Under the pieces are notes generated by a model. The model was given only the letters and a program-made list of their open reading frames with translations, did no database searches and had not been told where the DNA came from. The position numbers were made by a program, and so were the translations under genes. Shown here in pieces: positions 55,611-64,000 of a DNA stretch of 64,000 bases. Positions within the stretch are counted from its first letter, which is position 1. Every line of letters starts with the position of its first letter. This DNA is from Ilyonectria destructans (lineage: Eukaryota > Ascomycota > Sordariomycetes > Hypocreales > Nectriaceae). The stretch spans positions 5,704,001 to 5,768,000 of the forward strand of contig JAHEWK010000002.1 in assembly GCA_020740775.1 (NCBI GenBank), in the 5' to 3' direction.

Positions 55611-56098
55611 TTAGAACTCACTCATGCACCATATTCCGTTTGGTCCTTCGGCTTCGCTGATCCAGGACGGAGAGTGGTAAACCTCCCTGTACTTAGAGGC
55701 AGCTGTGGCCATGTGAACTTCAACCGTTTTAGACCCCGTGTTCTGGAGATTGATGAAATATAGGTCCCCATTCTTGCCAATTTCCCAGGTGCCGTACGGT
55801 CCGTCCCTGACGTTGAACCACGTCTTGTACTCGGTGACTTGCGAATAATTCCGCCTGCCATACAGAACATAGACCTCAACGTCGTTCGGGCTCACGGTGT
55901 TGTAGTACTTTACGAAATAAACGTCTCTGTTGAACACGCACCACGTGCCATTGTCTCCCTCACTCTCGGGCAGCGCCGTGGCTACATGGAGGTCGAATTC
56001 GCGGTAGTTGGTGTGACTGGCGCGATGGACCTCGATCTTGCCCGAGTCCGTGTTCTTGGTCTTGATGAAATAGAGGTCTGCCCCATCAGAAGCATCAT
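55611..56098 (-). CDS. DLYFIK-repeat (VCBS/FG-GAP-like) protein, 5' part missing
   Basis: About 160 codons with a repeated pattern: ADLYFIKTKNTDSGKIEVHR with ASHTNYREF, then RDVYFVKYYNTVSPNDVEVY with YGRRNYSQV, then GDLYFINLQNTGSKTVEVHM with ATAASKYREV. The repeats alternate with W-containing turns (GDNGTWCVFN, GPYGTWEIGKN, GPNGIWCMSEF-stop). This beta-propeller-like repeat is found in fungal and bacterial secreted or surface proteins. The open frame starts at an acceptor-like site (a pyrimidine run, then ctgcag at about 56099), so an upstream exon is expected, but none is recognisable before the transposon at 56.7 kb. It is probably truncated by the rearrangement that brought in the element. 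Confidence 0.65.
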
Positions 56099-56709
56099 CT
56101 GCAGCGGGGGGGGAGAGGGGGGAGCCTTTAGCTCCCAGTGGAGCCTGTCAGACGGAAGGATCCGGTCCGGCCGGATGACTAAGGAAGTGAGAATCTCAGA
56201 GACCGTAGATGAGGGAAATCCCTCGCCGGTTAAGATAATAAATAATACAGTCAATCTATCAGTTAATACGACGTTATTAAGGTTGTAATTATTATTAATT
56301 CAATTAGGGTATTTTTGCCTTATCTGATAGTATATTTCGCTGTGCTAAAGGCTACTAACTCAGACTGTTAGACCCCATCACTCAACCACACATGAAGAAC
56401 GACACGGAGTACTACGAAAACACCAATGGACCAGAAGCCTCAGGCACACTAACTATTCAGATTGAATCCTACTAACATCATACAGTCTCATTTTGGCAGA
56501 CCGTGCTTCAGCTGCTGAGGATAGGATGCTGAACACTTGGAGAAATTGGCCTTCAAGCAGGCCTGTCACTGCATATACATCAGATTGGAACAGTCAGTAA
56601 AGTGAAATTGTGGGGCTTCGGGTGATTATGGAAGAACCGTACGAAACGAAAATAGCTTAGCGCAAAGGCCCTCTGGGGTGTGTCCCCCCGGGCGAAATAA
56701 AATCCATCC
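56099..56709. other. non-coding stretch before the truncated Gypsy element
   Basis: Includes a G-run at 56105-56127, an AT-rich part (56225-56340) and ordinary DNA. It ends in 'gggcgaaataaaatccatcc' followed by another atcc at about 56690-56716. This tail could be the 3' end of a LINE-like element, but no coding part is present. Confidence 0.4.
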
Positions 56710-57343
56710 ATCCAATGGTTACCCGAAGTACCGCGTCACAATCCTAGAGGCCAAAATCACCAGATTCCCGCAACAGTGCGTAAGAGGATCACAGGACCCT
56801 CAGGATTGCCAACACCAGGAATGCCGAATCCACATGAAAACCAAGGTACATCTTTGGCACCAAGCACGGGAAGAACGAAGACATTTCCCGCAAGGACGAA
56901 AATACTTCCAACCAGGAGAATCCGGACACGACGGATCATCCGACGACGACACTCAGCGAAAGGAAATAGAAAACTGGCTCGGGATGACCAGGGAAGAAAA
57001 ACCTACACCCGACCAACGAAACGAAACTACCGCAACGTCAAGCAGACAGGAAATAAAGGAGGAACACAAGACAAAGAAAAGTTCTCTCCATGCACGAAGA
57101 ACAAAGAAAAAACACACACCTGTCCCCATGCCCAACGACGTTTGCGAAGAAACATTTGCAATGGATTGCAGCAACAGAGATTGCGCAGAACACAGCCAAG
57201 AAAAAAGGACCATCTACGAACGAATGCGCAGAATGCACGAAGATGGATTCAACTTTCCACGAAGAACCGGCGGACAGGCCGAAGACCGAGAATGGTATGA
57301 GGTGGTTCGAACACAGACAAAAAACCACACTCGCCCTCTGTAA
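56678..57343 (+). CDS. gag C-terminal part of the chromovirus (5'-truncated)
   Basis: An open frame of 221 codons, of which those after about 56717 are element-derived. It is highly charged and Gln/Arg/Lys-rich, as expected of a nucleic-acid-binding gag tail, with a Cys/His cluster (VCEETFAMDCSNRDCAEH) that does not match the classic CCHC knuckle spacing. Its stop TAA overlaps the pol start (TAATG at 57341-57345). The antisense reading of 57038-57328 is matched at 23013-23303 and 62872-63168, which confirms common descent. The N-terminal matrix/capsid part is missing and the first codons are flanking host sequence. Confidence 0.75.
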   Translation: MCPPGRNKIHPSNGYPKYRVTILEAKITRFPQQCVRGSQDPQDCQHQECRIHMKTKVHLWHQAREERRHFPQGRKYFQPGESGHDGSSDDDTQRKEIENWLGMTREEKPTPDQRNETTATSSRQEIKEEHKTKKSSLHARRTKKKHTPVPMPNDVCEETFAMDCSNRDCAEHSQEKRTIYERMRRMHEDGFNFPRRTGGQAEDREWYEVVRTQTKNHTRPL

Positions 57344-60300
57344 TGGAGCAACAGATGGGCCAAGAGCTAGGAGAAGCGGAACTCCCAGTAAGAGCTCTAC
57401 GTGCTACAGGAAGCACACGAACGGATTGCTTGGAAATCCAGGTACGAATCAAGGGACGCTGGTACACCGCGCTGGTAGACAGCGGTGCAGAACTCAACTA
57501 CCTTCACCCGAGAGTGGTGAACGAGTTGGAGCTACCATGGAGGAACAAATCGAACCCGTACCGAGTGCAGAACCTCGAAGGAACGAGTTTCAGTTACGAC
57601 AACGGACGCATCACCAGGGAGATTGATCACCTCAAAGTTTTTGTGAACGAACGCAACGAAGGTATCTCTTTTGATATCATTCCCTCGGCACAACACGATT
57701 TGGTTCTAGGCTATCCATGGCTGCAACGAGTGAACCCACTGATCAATTGGAGGACTGGCCAAATGACCTTCGACGATGTCGACGATCATTCCTCCTATGA
57801 ACAGGATTCAGACGACGACACGAGATCTCAAACTTCGACTGGCAACGGCACCAGCGAAGCAACGCGCGACGACACGACAGATACTTCGCCACCCCGAGGC
57901 ACCAGACACAAACACCGCAACGCCCACACACACAAGACACGCCGCACCATCGCACGAGTACGAGCACAATTCACAAAGCTCGACGAAGAACTGAAAGAAA
58001 TGAAGAAAGCAAAGGAGGCAGACGACAGACTCAAGAACGTACCCCTTGCTTATCGAATCTACGAGAAGCTGTTTGCCGAAGAAACGGAAACAGGCCTACC
58101 ACAGCACGGTCAATGGGACCATGAGATAGTGCTGAAAGACGGGACTACAGCCAAGTTCTACAAAATTTACAACCTCAACGAAGTTCAACTCCATACGTTG
58201 AAAGAATACCTCGAAGACATGTTGAAAAAGGGATTCATCAGGATATCGAAGTCCTCCGCAGGATACCCAGTCATGTTCGTCCCAAAGAAAAACGGAAAAC
58301 TGCGATTAGTTGTGGATTACCGACAGCTCAACGACATCACCATCAAGGACCGAACACCATTGCCACTCATCAACGAACTGAAGGATCGACTGCATGGCAA
58401 AAAGTGGTTCACGGCCCTCGACCTCAAAGGAGCTTACAACCTCATCCGCATCAAACCAGGAGACGAATGGAAGACTGCTTTCCGCACGAAATACGGACTT
58501 TTCGAATACCTAGTTATGCCCTTTGGACTCACCAACGCACCGGCGACCTTCCAACGGATGATCACCAATGTGCTACGGGAACACCTCGACGTCTTCGTTG
58601 TATGTTACCTTGACGACATCCTCATCTTCTCCGACACGGAAGAAGAACACACGGAACACGTCCACGCGGTACTCAAGAAACTACAGGACGCGAACCTCCT
58701 CGTTGAACCGGAGAAGAGCAAGTTCCACACGGACGAAGTGGACTTCCTTGGACACACCATCCGTCCAAATGAGATCCGCATGGATCGCAAGAAAATCGAA
58801 GCTGTCAAAGATTGGCCGAAACCCGAAAACGTCAAGGAAGTACAGAGCTTCCTGGGATTCGCCAACTACTACCGAAAGTTCATTCGCGATTTCGGAAGTA
58901 TCGGACACGCCCTCACAGAACTCACGAAGAAAGGAGTGGATTTCAGATGGGACACCAAGGCGCAAAAGGCTTTTAACGACATCAAAAAGGCAATTCTCAG
59001 CGAACCAGTCTTAGTCATGTTCGACCCCGACAAAGAAGTTGAGCTGGAGACAGACTCCTCTAATTTTGGTCTGGGATCCCAAATAGGACAGAGAGACATC
59101 AACGGGAAGTTGCACCCAATCGCCTTCTACTCGCACAAACTCCACGGAGCGGAGCTCAACTACCCCATCTACGACAAAGAATTCCTCGCAATAGTCAACT
59201 CATTCAAAGAATTCCGACACTACCTCTTAGGGAGCAAGCATAAGATCAAGGTCTACACCGACCACAAGAACATCTCACACTTTGCAACCACTCAAGAGCT
59301 CAGTGGCAGGCAACTTCGCTACGCGGAATACCTATCGGAATTTGACTATGTCATCATCCACAAGAAAGGATCGGAAAATGGCAGAGCAGACGCCATCAGC
59401 CGACGACCCGACTTCGACACCGGCATCACTAAGGAAAACGAACAACTCCTTGAGCTGACCCCGGAAGGACATCTCAAACAGAGATACATCGCCAACATCC
59501 ACAAGTACAAGGAAAAATGGCACGACATGAACGAAATGCCCAGCAAGAAATGGCAGACGAAGATCCGCAAGGAACACTCATTCTACGACAACAACGATGA
59601 AGTGTTTCCTAACGAATTCGACTACGACTGTGGGATACCAACGTACCACAAACAAGTATTCATACCTCGGAGACTAGTACCTAGTTTTCTGAAGGACAGA
59701 ATGGAATGCTACCAAAGCAAGGGGCTCACAAAAAGCCAAGCCCACGAAAGATTCCATCGCAACTACATGATACCCAAAAACGACGACTACCCACGGACAG
59801 CATGCCCAGAGTGCAACAAGAAACTCGGAATAGCACACGAAGACCTGCTAGAAACCCCAAACGAAGAATGGCGAAACAAGATACGACGGTACCATCGTCA
59901 CGAGAATAACAACGACGCCATCCACCCCCACGAGTATGACTACCAGCATGGAATACCTACCCACGAGAAACGAGCCTTCATACCCCCAGAATGCATGCCT
60001 GAATTCGGCCAGGAACGCATAAAGGACTACCAGAAACAAGGACTCACACTCAACCAAGCACACACTAGGTTTCATTGGAGATTCATCACCAACCCAGCAG
60101 ACTTTGGACGATGCGACATCTGTGAAGAAAGAGAAATGGGACCCCAACAGCCCCCAGAACCGGCGAAGAAAGTACGATTCGTCGATGAGCTCGACAGAAG
60201 AACGCTCGCAGCGACACACACGGTGGAACCAGACAACCCACTACTAAAAGAAATCCAGGGGTACAACGACGCACTACCTGAGGAAGAACGAACGGAACGA

Positions 60301-61632
60301 TTGCAGGTTCCCGAAGAACTGCAACAACAACTAGTACAGGACGTTCATGAACATCCCGTACACGGACACCAGGGTATCAACGGAACCCTTGAGAGGCTCA
60401 GGACAACATACTCATTCCCCCGAATGAAGAAAGCCGTCTCAGACACCATCAAAGGATGTGATTTGTGCAAAAAGTCAAAATCACCACGACACAAGCCTTA
60501 TGGACAGTTACAACCACTACCAGTAGCACAACGGCCTTGGGAATCCATCACCATGGACCACATCACCAAGCTCCCGCTATCTGAAGACCCGACAACCGGA
60601 GTACTCTACGACAGCATATTCGTCATCGTGGATAGGCTTACGAAGTTCTCATACTTCCTACCCTACCAAGAGTCTACCGACGCAGAACAACTTTCTTATG
60701 TATTCTTAAGAAACATCGTCAGCATACACGGATTGCCAATGGAGATTGTCTCCGACAGAGGAACAACATTCGCATCCAAGTTCTGGCAAGGACTGATGGC
60801 CCAAATGGGATTGAACCACAAGCTCACGACAGCTTGGAGACCACAAGTGGATGGACAAACGGAAAGACTCAACCAAATAGTCGAACAGTACCTACGGTGC
60901 TACGTCAACTATGAGCAAGACAACTGGGTCCAGAAGCTACCTACGGCGCAACTGGCCTACAACACATCCACCTCAGGAACAACGAAGCTCACACCAGCTT
61001 ACGCCAACTTCGGATTCACCCCCGACGCCTACAGATCATCACGAGAAGGACCCTTGAACGCTAAGGCAATCCTCAACACCGACCAGCTACGACAGCTACA
61101 CGAAGAAATGAAGACGGAACTGGAGTTCGTCAGAAAACAAATGAAAAAATATTACGACAGGAAAAGATTGAAAGGACCAATCTTCCAGAGAGGAGACATG
61201 GTTTACCTCGCAACAAAAAACATCAAGACAAAAAGGCCGAACAACAAATTGGACTTCAAATTCATCGGACCTTACAAAATTTTGGAAAAAATCTCAGAAA
61301 ACAACTACAAACTGGACTTACCACCAAAGGTCAAGCTCCATCCAATCGTTCACATTTCATTACTCGAATCAGCAGCAGACACCATTCACGTCAAAACATG
61401 GGACAACAATCAAGAAACGGAAGTCGAGAATGACCAGGAATTCACGGTCAAAACAATCCTCGACATGAAAAGAGAAAACAACAAAACGAAATATCTTGTG
61501 AGATGGGAAGACTGCGACCCCTCAGAAGATACATGGGAACCCTACGAACACCTCACGCATTGTCAAGCCAAACTAAAGGACTTCCTCAAACGAAGAAGTA
61601 CCCCAGGAAATATGCATTGGGACAGATTCTAG
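57343..61632 (+). CDS. pol: chromovirus pol polyprotein (PR-RT-RH-IN-chromodomain)
   Basis: An uninterrupted frame of 1429 residues. Domains in order: aspartic protease with LVDSGAELNYLHP (Asp46); reverse transcriptase with KLRLVVDYRQLND (about 320), LMPFG-like LVMPFGLTNAPATFQRM and YLDD at 422-425; RNase H with LETDSSNFGLG (about 569) and YPIYDKEFLAIV; an unusual duplicated module at about 731-928; integrase zinc finger (HPVHGHQG and CDLC, about 1002-1042); integrase core Asp1072, Asp1138 and Glu1174 (D-x65-D-x35-E); and a C-terminal chromodomain (TILDMKRENNKTKYLVRWED, then WEPYEHL) that would guide integration to marked chromatin. Its start overlaps the gag stop, suggesting reinitiation. 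All catalytic residues are present and there is no sign of RIP. Confidence 0.96.
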   Translation: MEQQMGQELGEAELPVRALRATGSTRTDCLEIQVRIKGRWYTALVDSGAELNYLHPRVVNELELPWRNKSNPYRVQNLEGTSFSYDNGRITREIDHLKVFVNERNEGISFDIIPSAQHDLVLGYPWLQRVNPLINWRTGQMTFDDVDDHSSYEQDSDDDTRSQTSTGNGTSEATRDDTTDTSPPRGTRHKHRNAHTHKTRRTIARVRAQFTKLDEELKEMKKAKEADDRLKNVPLAYRIYEKLFAEETETGLPQHGQWDHEIVLKDGTTAKFYKIYNLNEVQLHTLKEYLEDMLKKGFIRISKSSAGYPVMFVPKKNGKLRLVVDYRQLNDITIKDRTPLPLINELKDRLHGKKWFTALDLKGAYNLIRIKPGDEWKTAFRTKYGLFEYLVMPFGLTNAPATFQRMITNVLREHLDVFVVCYLDDILIFSDTEEEHTEHVHAVLKKLQDANLLVEPEKSKFHTDEVDFLGHTIRPNEIRMDRKKIEAVKDWPKPENVKEVQSFLGFANYYRKFIRDFGSIGHALTELTKKGVDFRWDTKAQKAFNDIKKAILSEPVLVMFDPDKEVELETDSSNFGLGSQIGQRDINGKLHPIAFYSHKLHGAELNYPIYDKEFLAIVNSFKEFRHYLLGSKHKIKVYTDHKNISHFATTQELSGRQLRYAEYLSEFDYVIIHKKGSENGRADAISRRPDFDTGITKENEQLLELTPEGHLKQRYIANIHKYKEKWHDMNEMPSKKWQTKIRKEHSFYDNNDEVFPNEFDYDCGIPTYHKQVFIPRRLVPSFLKDRMECYQSKGLTKSQAHERFHRNYMIPKNDDYPRTACPECNKKLGIAHEDLLETPNEEWRNKIRRYHRHENNNDAIHPHEYDYQHGIPTHEKRAFIPPECMPEFGQERIKDYQKQGLTLNQAHTRFHWRFITNPADFGRCDICEEREMGPQQPPEPAKKVRFVDELDRRTLAATHTVEPDNPLLKEIQGYNDALPEEERTERLQVPEELQQQLVQDVHEHPVHGHQGINGTLERLRTTYSFPRMKKAVSDTIKGCDLCKKSKSPRHKPYGQLQPLPVAQRPWESITMDHITKLPLSEDPTTGVLYDSIFVIVDRLTKFSYFLPYQESTDAEQLSYVFLRNIVSIHGLPMEIVSDRGTTFASKFWQGLMAQMGLNHKLTTAWRPQVDGQTERLNQIVEQYLRCYVNYEQDNWVQKLPTAQLAYNTSTSGTTKLTPAYANFGFTPDAYRSSREGPLNAKAILNTDQLRQLHEEMKTELEFVRKQMKKYYDRKRLKGPIFQRGDMVYLATKNIKTKRPNNKLDFKFIGPYKILEKISENNYKLDLPPKVKLHPIVHISLLESAADTIHVKTWDNNQETEVENDQEFTVKTILDMKRENNKTKYLVRWEDCDPSEDTWEPYEHLTHCQAKLKDFLKRRSTPGNMHWDRF

Positions 61633-61636
61633 GACC

Positions 61637-62230
61637 TCAACCATGCGCAACGCCTTCCGAAGAACCTTCACCAATAACGCCAGACGAGAAGTCAAACGAA
61701 GAACCTACGGCGTTCCAGTCAATAAGGTCCGTCACCAGGACGGACTGCGCAGAAACCACCGCCTCCGACTCTAACCGTTCGGTCTCGTCCAACTCGTCCA
61801 TGGACGCGAGACCACGATTTAACATCTGAGTACCCTTCTCGACCAACTGTCGCTTCTGGCGACGAAGTCGCATCAAACGAGAAAGACGCTCGTTCAGTTG
61901 TTGTTGTAGCTGGATCAGTTCCTCCTCGGTAGCCTCCTCGGCAGCTTCCAGACGCTGTTTTTCGAGCGCCAGACGATCCGCTACACCACAAATCAGAACG
62001 AACAAAACCCCAGGACAACTCGGAACAGCCTCACCTGCCACCAGGGAGATGCCCTGACCGTCGCAAGGGCGACCACGACGCGTGCACTCGGCACACTTCG
62101 AGTGGCCCTCCTTCATTACGCACTTCAAGTTCCGCGGCGAACAGTAGGAACAAGGCATGACGACGAAACCCGTAGTAGCAATCAAGACTGCCTGCGCTTT
62201 TCGGTTTCTCGTGGATTTAGCTGTAGACAT
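61637..62230 (-). CDS. antisense Cys-cluster/coiled-coil gene within the chromovirus
   Basis: An open frame on the opposite strand fills the space between the pol stop (4 bp away) and the 3' LTR. From the Met at 62230 it encodes up to 197 residues. A basic start (MSTAKSTRNRKAQ) is followed by a Cys cluster resembling fungal Zn-binding domains: MPCSYCSPRNLKCVM, then CAECTRRGRPCDG. A coiled coil comes next (ALEKQRLEAAEEATEEELIQ, LQQQLNERLSRLMRLRRQKR) and then an acidic tail. A 54-nt stretch (62034-61981, gtgagg..gtag) looks like an intron; it is a multiple of three and stop-free, and removing it leaves 179 residues. Antisense genes of this kind are seen in some fungal Gypsy elements to my knowledge; their role is not known. 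Host origin cannot be excluded. Confidence 0.75.
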   Translation of the reverse strand: MSTAKSTRNRKAQAVLIATTGFVVMPCSYCSPRNLKCVMKEGHSKCAECTRRGRPCDGQGISLVAGEAVPSCPGVLFVLICGVADRLALEKQRLEAAEEATEEELIQLQQQLNERLSRLMRLRRQKRQLVEKGTQMLNRGLASMDELDETERLESEAVVSAQSVLVTDLIDWNAVGSSFDFSSGVIGEGSSEGVAHG

Positions 62231-62343
62231 GTCGTCAGCAAACCATGAGGGGAATACAGGACTAAGTGCGAACGCACGAAGGAAATTTGAAACAGGCCTG
62301 GTAGCTGGCCTTGGGGACAAGGACCAACGGAGGGGAGACATCG

Positions 62344-62785
62344 TGTTACGACCCGTGCCGCGTAGACGCCTGGCGTCACGTGCACCCCACAAATTTCCCC
62401 CAATCAAATACACCTCACTGCGGCTCACGCCGTACTAAAGGACTCACCCGTGAGCCTCTACGGCTCACGCGTGAGCCTCTCCGGCTCACCTGCGATTCCA
62501 AGGCTCACCGCCGTGAGCCTCACCTATCATTCTAGTATATAGACACACGTTCATTAGCACTTTCCTAGACTCTTAGCTACCTCAGCTATCAATACAACTT
62601 GGTTACCTCAATCACCTTGACTCGCTACGCATCACGGTGCTTGACTATTACCAGACGTAACATTTACCCAGTAAGTGACGCCCTAACCGATCTGCTAACA
62701 TAAACCTACGGTTTATCCACCAGCAACCCGTCTCTCGCCTACCCTATACCACGTATACGGCAGTCCAGAGAACACGACCGTTACA
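62344..62785 (+). repeat. 3' LTR of the chromovirus
   Basis: 442 bp from TGTTACGACCC to CCGTTACA, preceded by a polypurine tract. The second half aligns with the LTRs at 17569 and 25568 (for example 'atttacccagtaagtgacg', 'aacctacggtttat'). The first half, corresponding to U3, is different and holds a heptamer array. A TATA-like box (gtatatag) lies at 62535-62542, after the array. Confidence 0.92.
62422..62519. promoter_or_regulatory. array of GGCTCAC/GTGAGCC heptamers in U3
   Basis: Eight heptamers in both orientations within 98 bp. GGCTCAC lies at 62422, 62462, 62483 and 62502; GTGAGCC lies at 62450, 62471 and 62513; one variant, GACTCAC, is at 62441. They sit just upstream of the TATA-like box, where activator sites would be expected. 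Confidence 0.75.
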
Positions 62786-64000
62786 TTGTATACTTCCTGT
62801 AGTATATAGAGCTCTTACTGGGAGTTCTGCTTCTCCTAGCTCTTAGCCTATCTATTACTCTATTATAAAGGGTGAGGGTGGTTTTTTATCTGTATTTAAA
62901 CCACTTTATATTATTCTTAGTCTTTAGCTTATCTGCTGGTTTATTATTAAAAGTTGAATCTATCTTTATATATTCTGTAGAAGCAGCTATAGATAGTTCT
63001 TTTTTTTTAGCTGTACTCTGCATAATCTCTATTGCTGCAATCTATTATAAATGTTTCTTTATAAATATTATTAGATATAGGGATAGATATGTATTTTTTC
63101 TTTATTCTTTATATATAGAGAGAACCTTTCCTTATTTTGTATTCCTTCTTTATTTTCTATCTGCTTAATATTACAGTAGTTTCATTTTATTAGTCGGGTA
63201 TAGATTTCTCTTCCCTAATTATCCCGAGCTAGTTCTCTATTTCCCTTCACTAAGTATTATCATCAGATAATTCGTTATATTTAGATTTTCCTAGTTAGAA
63301 GTATTTTCATTCTTGCGGGAAATATCTCTATTCTTCCCGCACTTAGTGCTAAAGGTGCACCTTAATTTTCATATAGATTCAGCATTCCTAGTACTGGCAA
63401 TCCTAAGGGTCCTATAATCCTTATATATACTATTATAGGAATCTAATTATCTTAGCTTCCAGAATAATAATATAGTACTTAGGGTATCTATTAGTATTTT
63501 TATAGTACTCTATATCGTACTTTATATATAGTTGGATAATAGAAATTCCTAGTAGCCTTAGGGGGTAACAGTTATAAGTCTATTTATTCTTTAAGTAGTA
63601 GTAGTATTATAGGTAGTAGTATAAAATCTATAAGATCTAGTTATATCCTTCTATACTGGGGTAGAGAATAGAGTTATCCCTAAACTCTCCTCTGGATTCC
63701 ACTATACAGTCTCTTATTTTATATCTTATTATTATATAAAGGTAGATAGACTTATATCTTTTGGTATTCTATTATTCCCTTATGAGTTATTAGTATATAG
63801 CTTCCTTATTTTCCTATTATTATTTGCCTTACTTATTAAGTATAGCCTTATCCTACTATAGTTTCTCTATTATTATTTAGCCTGTTTCTTCTGGAGTGCT
63901 GGATATATACTCTTCTGTATAGAGGTCCAGTCTTTCTTTATTGCTAGGGTTAGGGTATTTATTCCTAATATTATAATTATCTAGCTATCTATCCGAAATA
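62786..64000 (-). mobile_element. second RIP-degraded copy of the chromovirus family, cut by window end
   Basis: From the base after the LTR, the sequence follows 22921-24141 of the first degraded copy almost without gaps, in the same orientation. 'tatacttcctgtagtatata' is found in both, and so are the frames at 23013-23303 and 62872-63168. It covers the gag/pol junction and gag. The rest, including its 5' LTR, should lie beyond the window. The two degraded copies differ mainly by transitions. Confidence 0.9.

Larger units (their letters stand above)
56710..62785 (+). mobile_element. Ty3/Gypsy chromovirus, open pol, 5'-truncated
   Basis: Un-mutated relative of the element at 17569-25978. Homology to the older copies starts near 56717 and runs to the end of a single LTR at 62785. 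The 5' LTR and the upstream two kilobases or more of gag present in the older copy are absent. In order it holds a gag C-terminal frame, a full pol, an antisense Cys-cluster gene, a polypurine tract (gaggggaga, about 62331-62339) and a 3' LTR. The DNA right of the LTR belongs to another RIP-degraded copy of the same family in the opposite orientation, so the element is nested. Without capsid sequence or a 5' LTR it cannot transpose by itself, although pol may supply others in trans. Confidence 0.92.

Noticed and set aside
56085..56130. Start codon ATGATG at 56098 as the true start of the DLYFIK-repeat protein
   Set aside because: That ATG is in another frame than the repeats; the site looks like a splice acceptor after a pyrimidine run.

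Overview
The window looks like nuclear DNA of a filamentous ascomycete. The evidence is short introns (about 50-145 nt, mostly 50-85) with GT..AG ends and CTAAC-like branch sites, a fungal protein set (Zn2Cys6 regulator, HET-domain protein, CRH-type GH16, CAP59-type mannosyltransferase, DUF6594), and long AT-rich blocks full of TA/TAG that look like transposons mutated by repeat-induced point mutation (RIP). The species is not identified. All calls come from reading the sequence; no database search was run.

Layout. 1-4 kb: a Zn2Cys6 regulator (its C-terminus lies outside the window) and an MFS sugar transporter, both on the minus strand. 4.7-5.9 kb: RIP-like AT-rich DNA. 6.0-16.7 kb: a gene island holding a multi-domain protein kinase, a HET-domain protein, a second related kinase (all minus strand) and a divergent DUF6594 membrane protein. 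16.7-26.7 kb: a large AT-rich block containing a complete RIP-degraded Ty3/Gypsy element with two LTRs and a 5-bp target duplication. 26.9-34 kb: a Gfo/Idh/MocA oxidoreductase, a luciferase-like-domain protein, retroelement debris, two minisatellites and a ring-cleavage-type dioxygenase followed by a decayed copy of its own 3' end. 34.5-38.8 kb: a dead Copia element and a RIP-damaged GH3 beta-glucosidase. 40-46 kb: a GPI-anchored CRH-type cell wall enzyme, broken lipase and PhzF genes, and a CAP59-type mannosyltransferase with a premature stop. 46.8-48.4 kb: a Tc1/mariner element with perfect terminal inverted repeats, itself interrupted by a 141-bp LTR-like mini-element. 48.8-53.3 kb: a large membrane protein and an MDR enoyl reductase. 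54-56.1 kb: relics of an MFS permease, an ankyrin protein and a DLYFIK-repeat protein. 56.7-62.8 kb: a nearly un-mutated but 5'-truncated chromovirus (Gypsy with a chromodomain) whose 3' LTR lies inside a further RIP-degraded copy of the same family that runs off the window end.

Functional reading. The most coherent host unit is the kinase/HET/kinase/DUF6594 island. The two kinases share an unusual architecture: an uncharacterised N-terminal module followed by a kinase domain with HGD and DLG in place of HRD and DFG. A HET protein sits between them, which suggests a self/non-self or stress-signalling locus; this is inference. The most informative mobile-element features are the tandem module inside the chromovirus pol, its antisense Cys-cluster gene, the heptamer array in its LTR, and the 141-bp mini-element.
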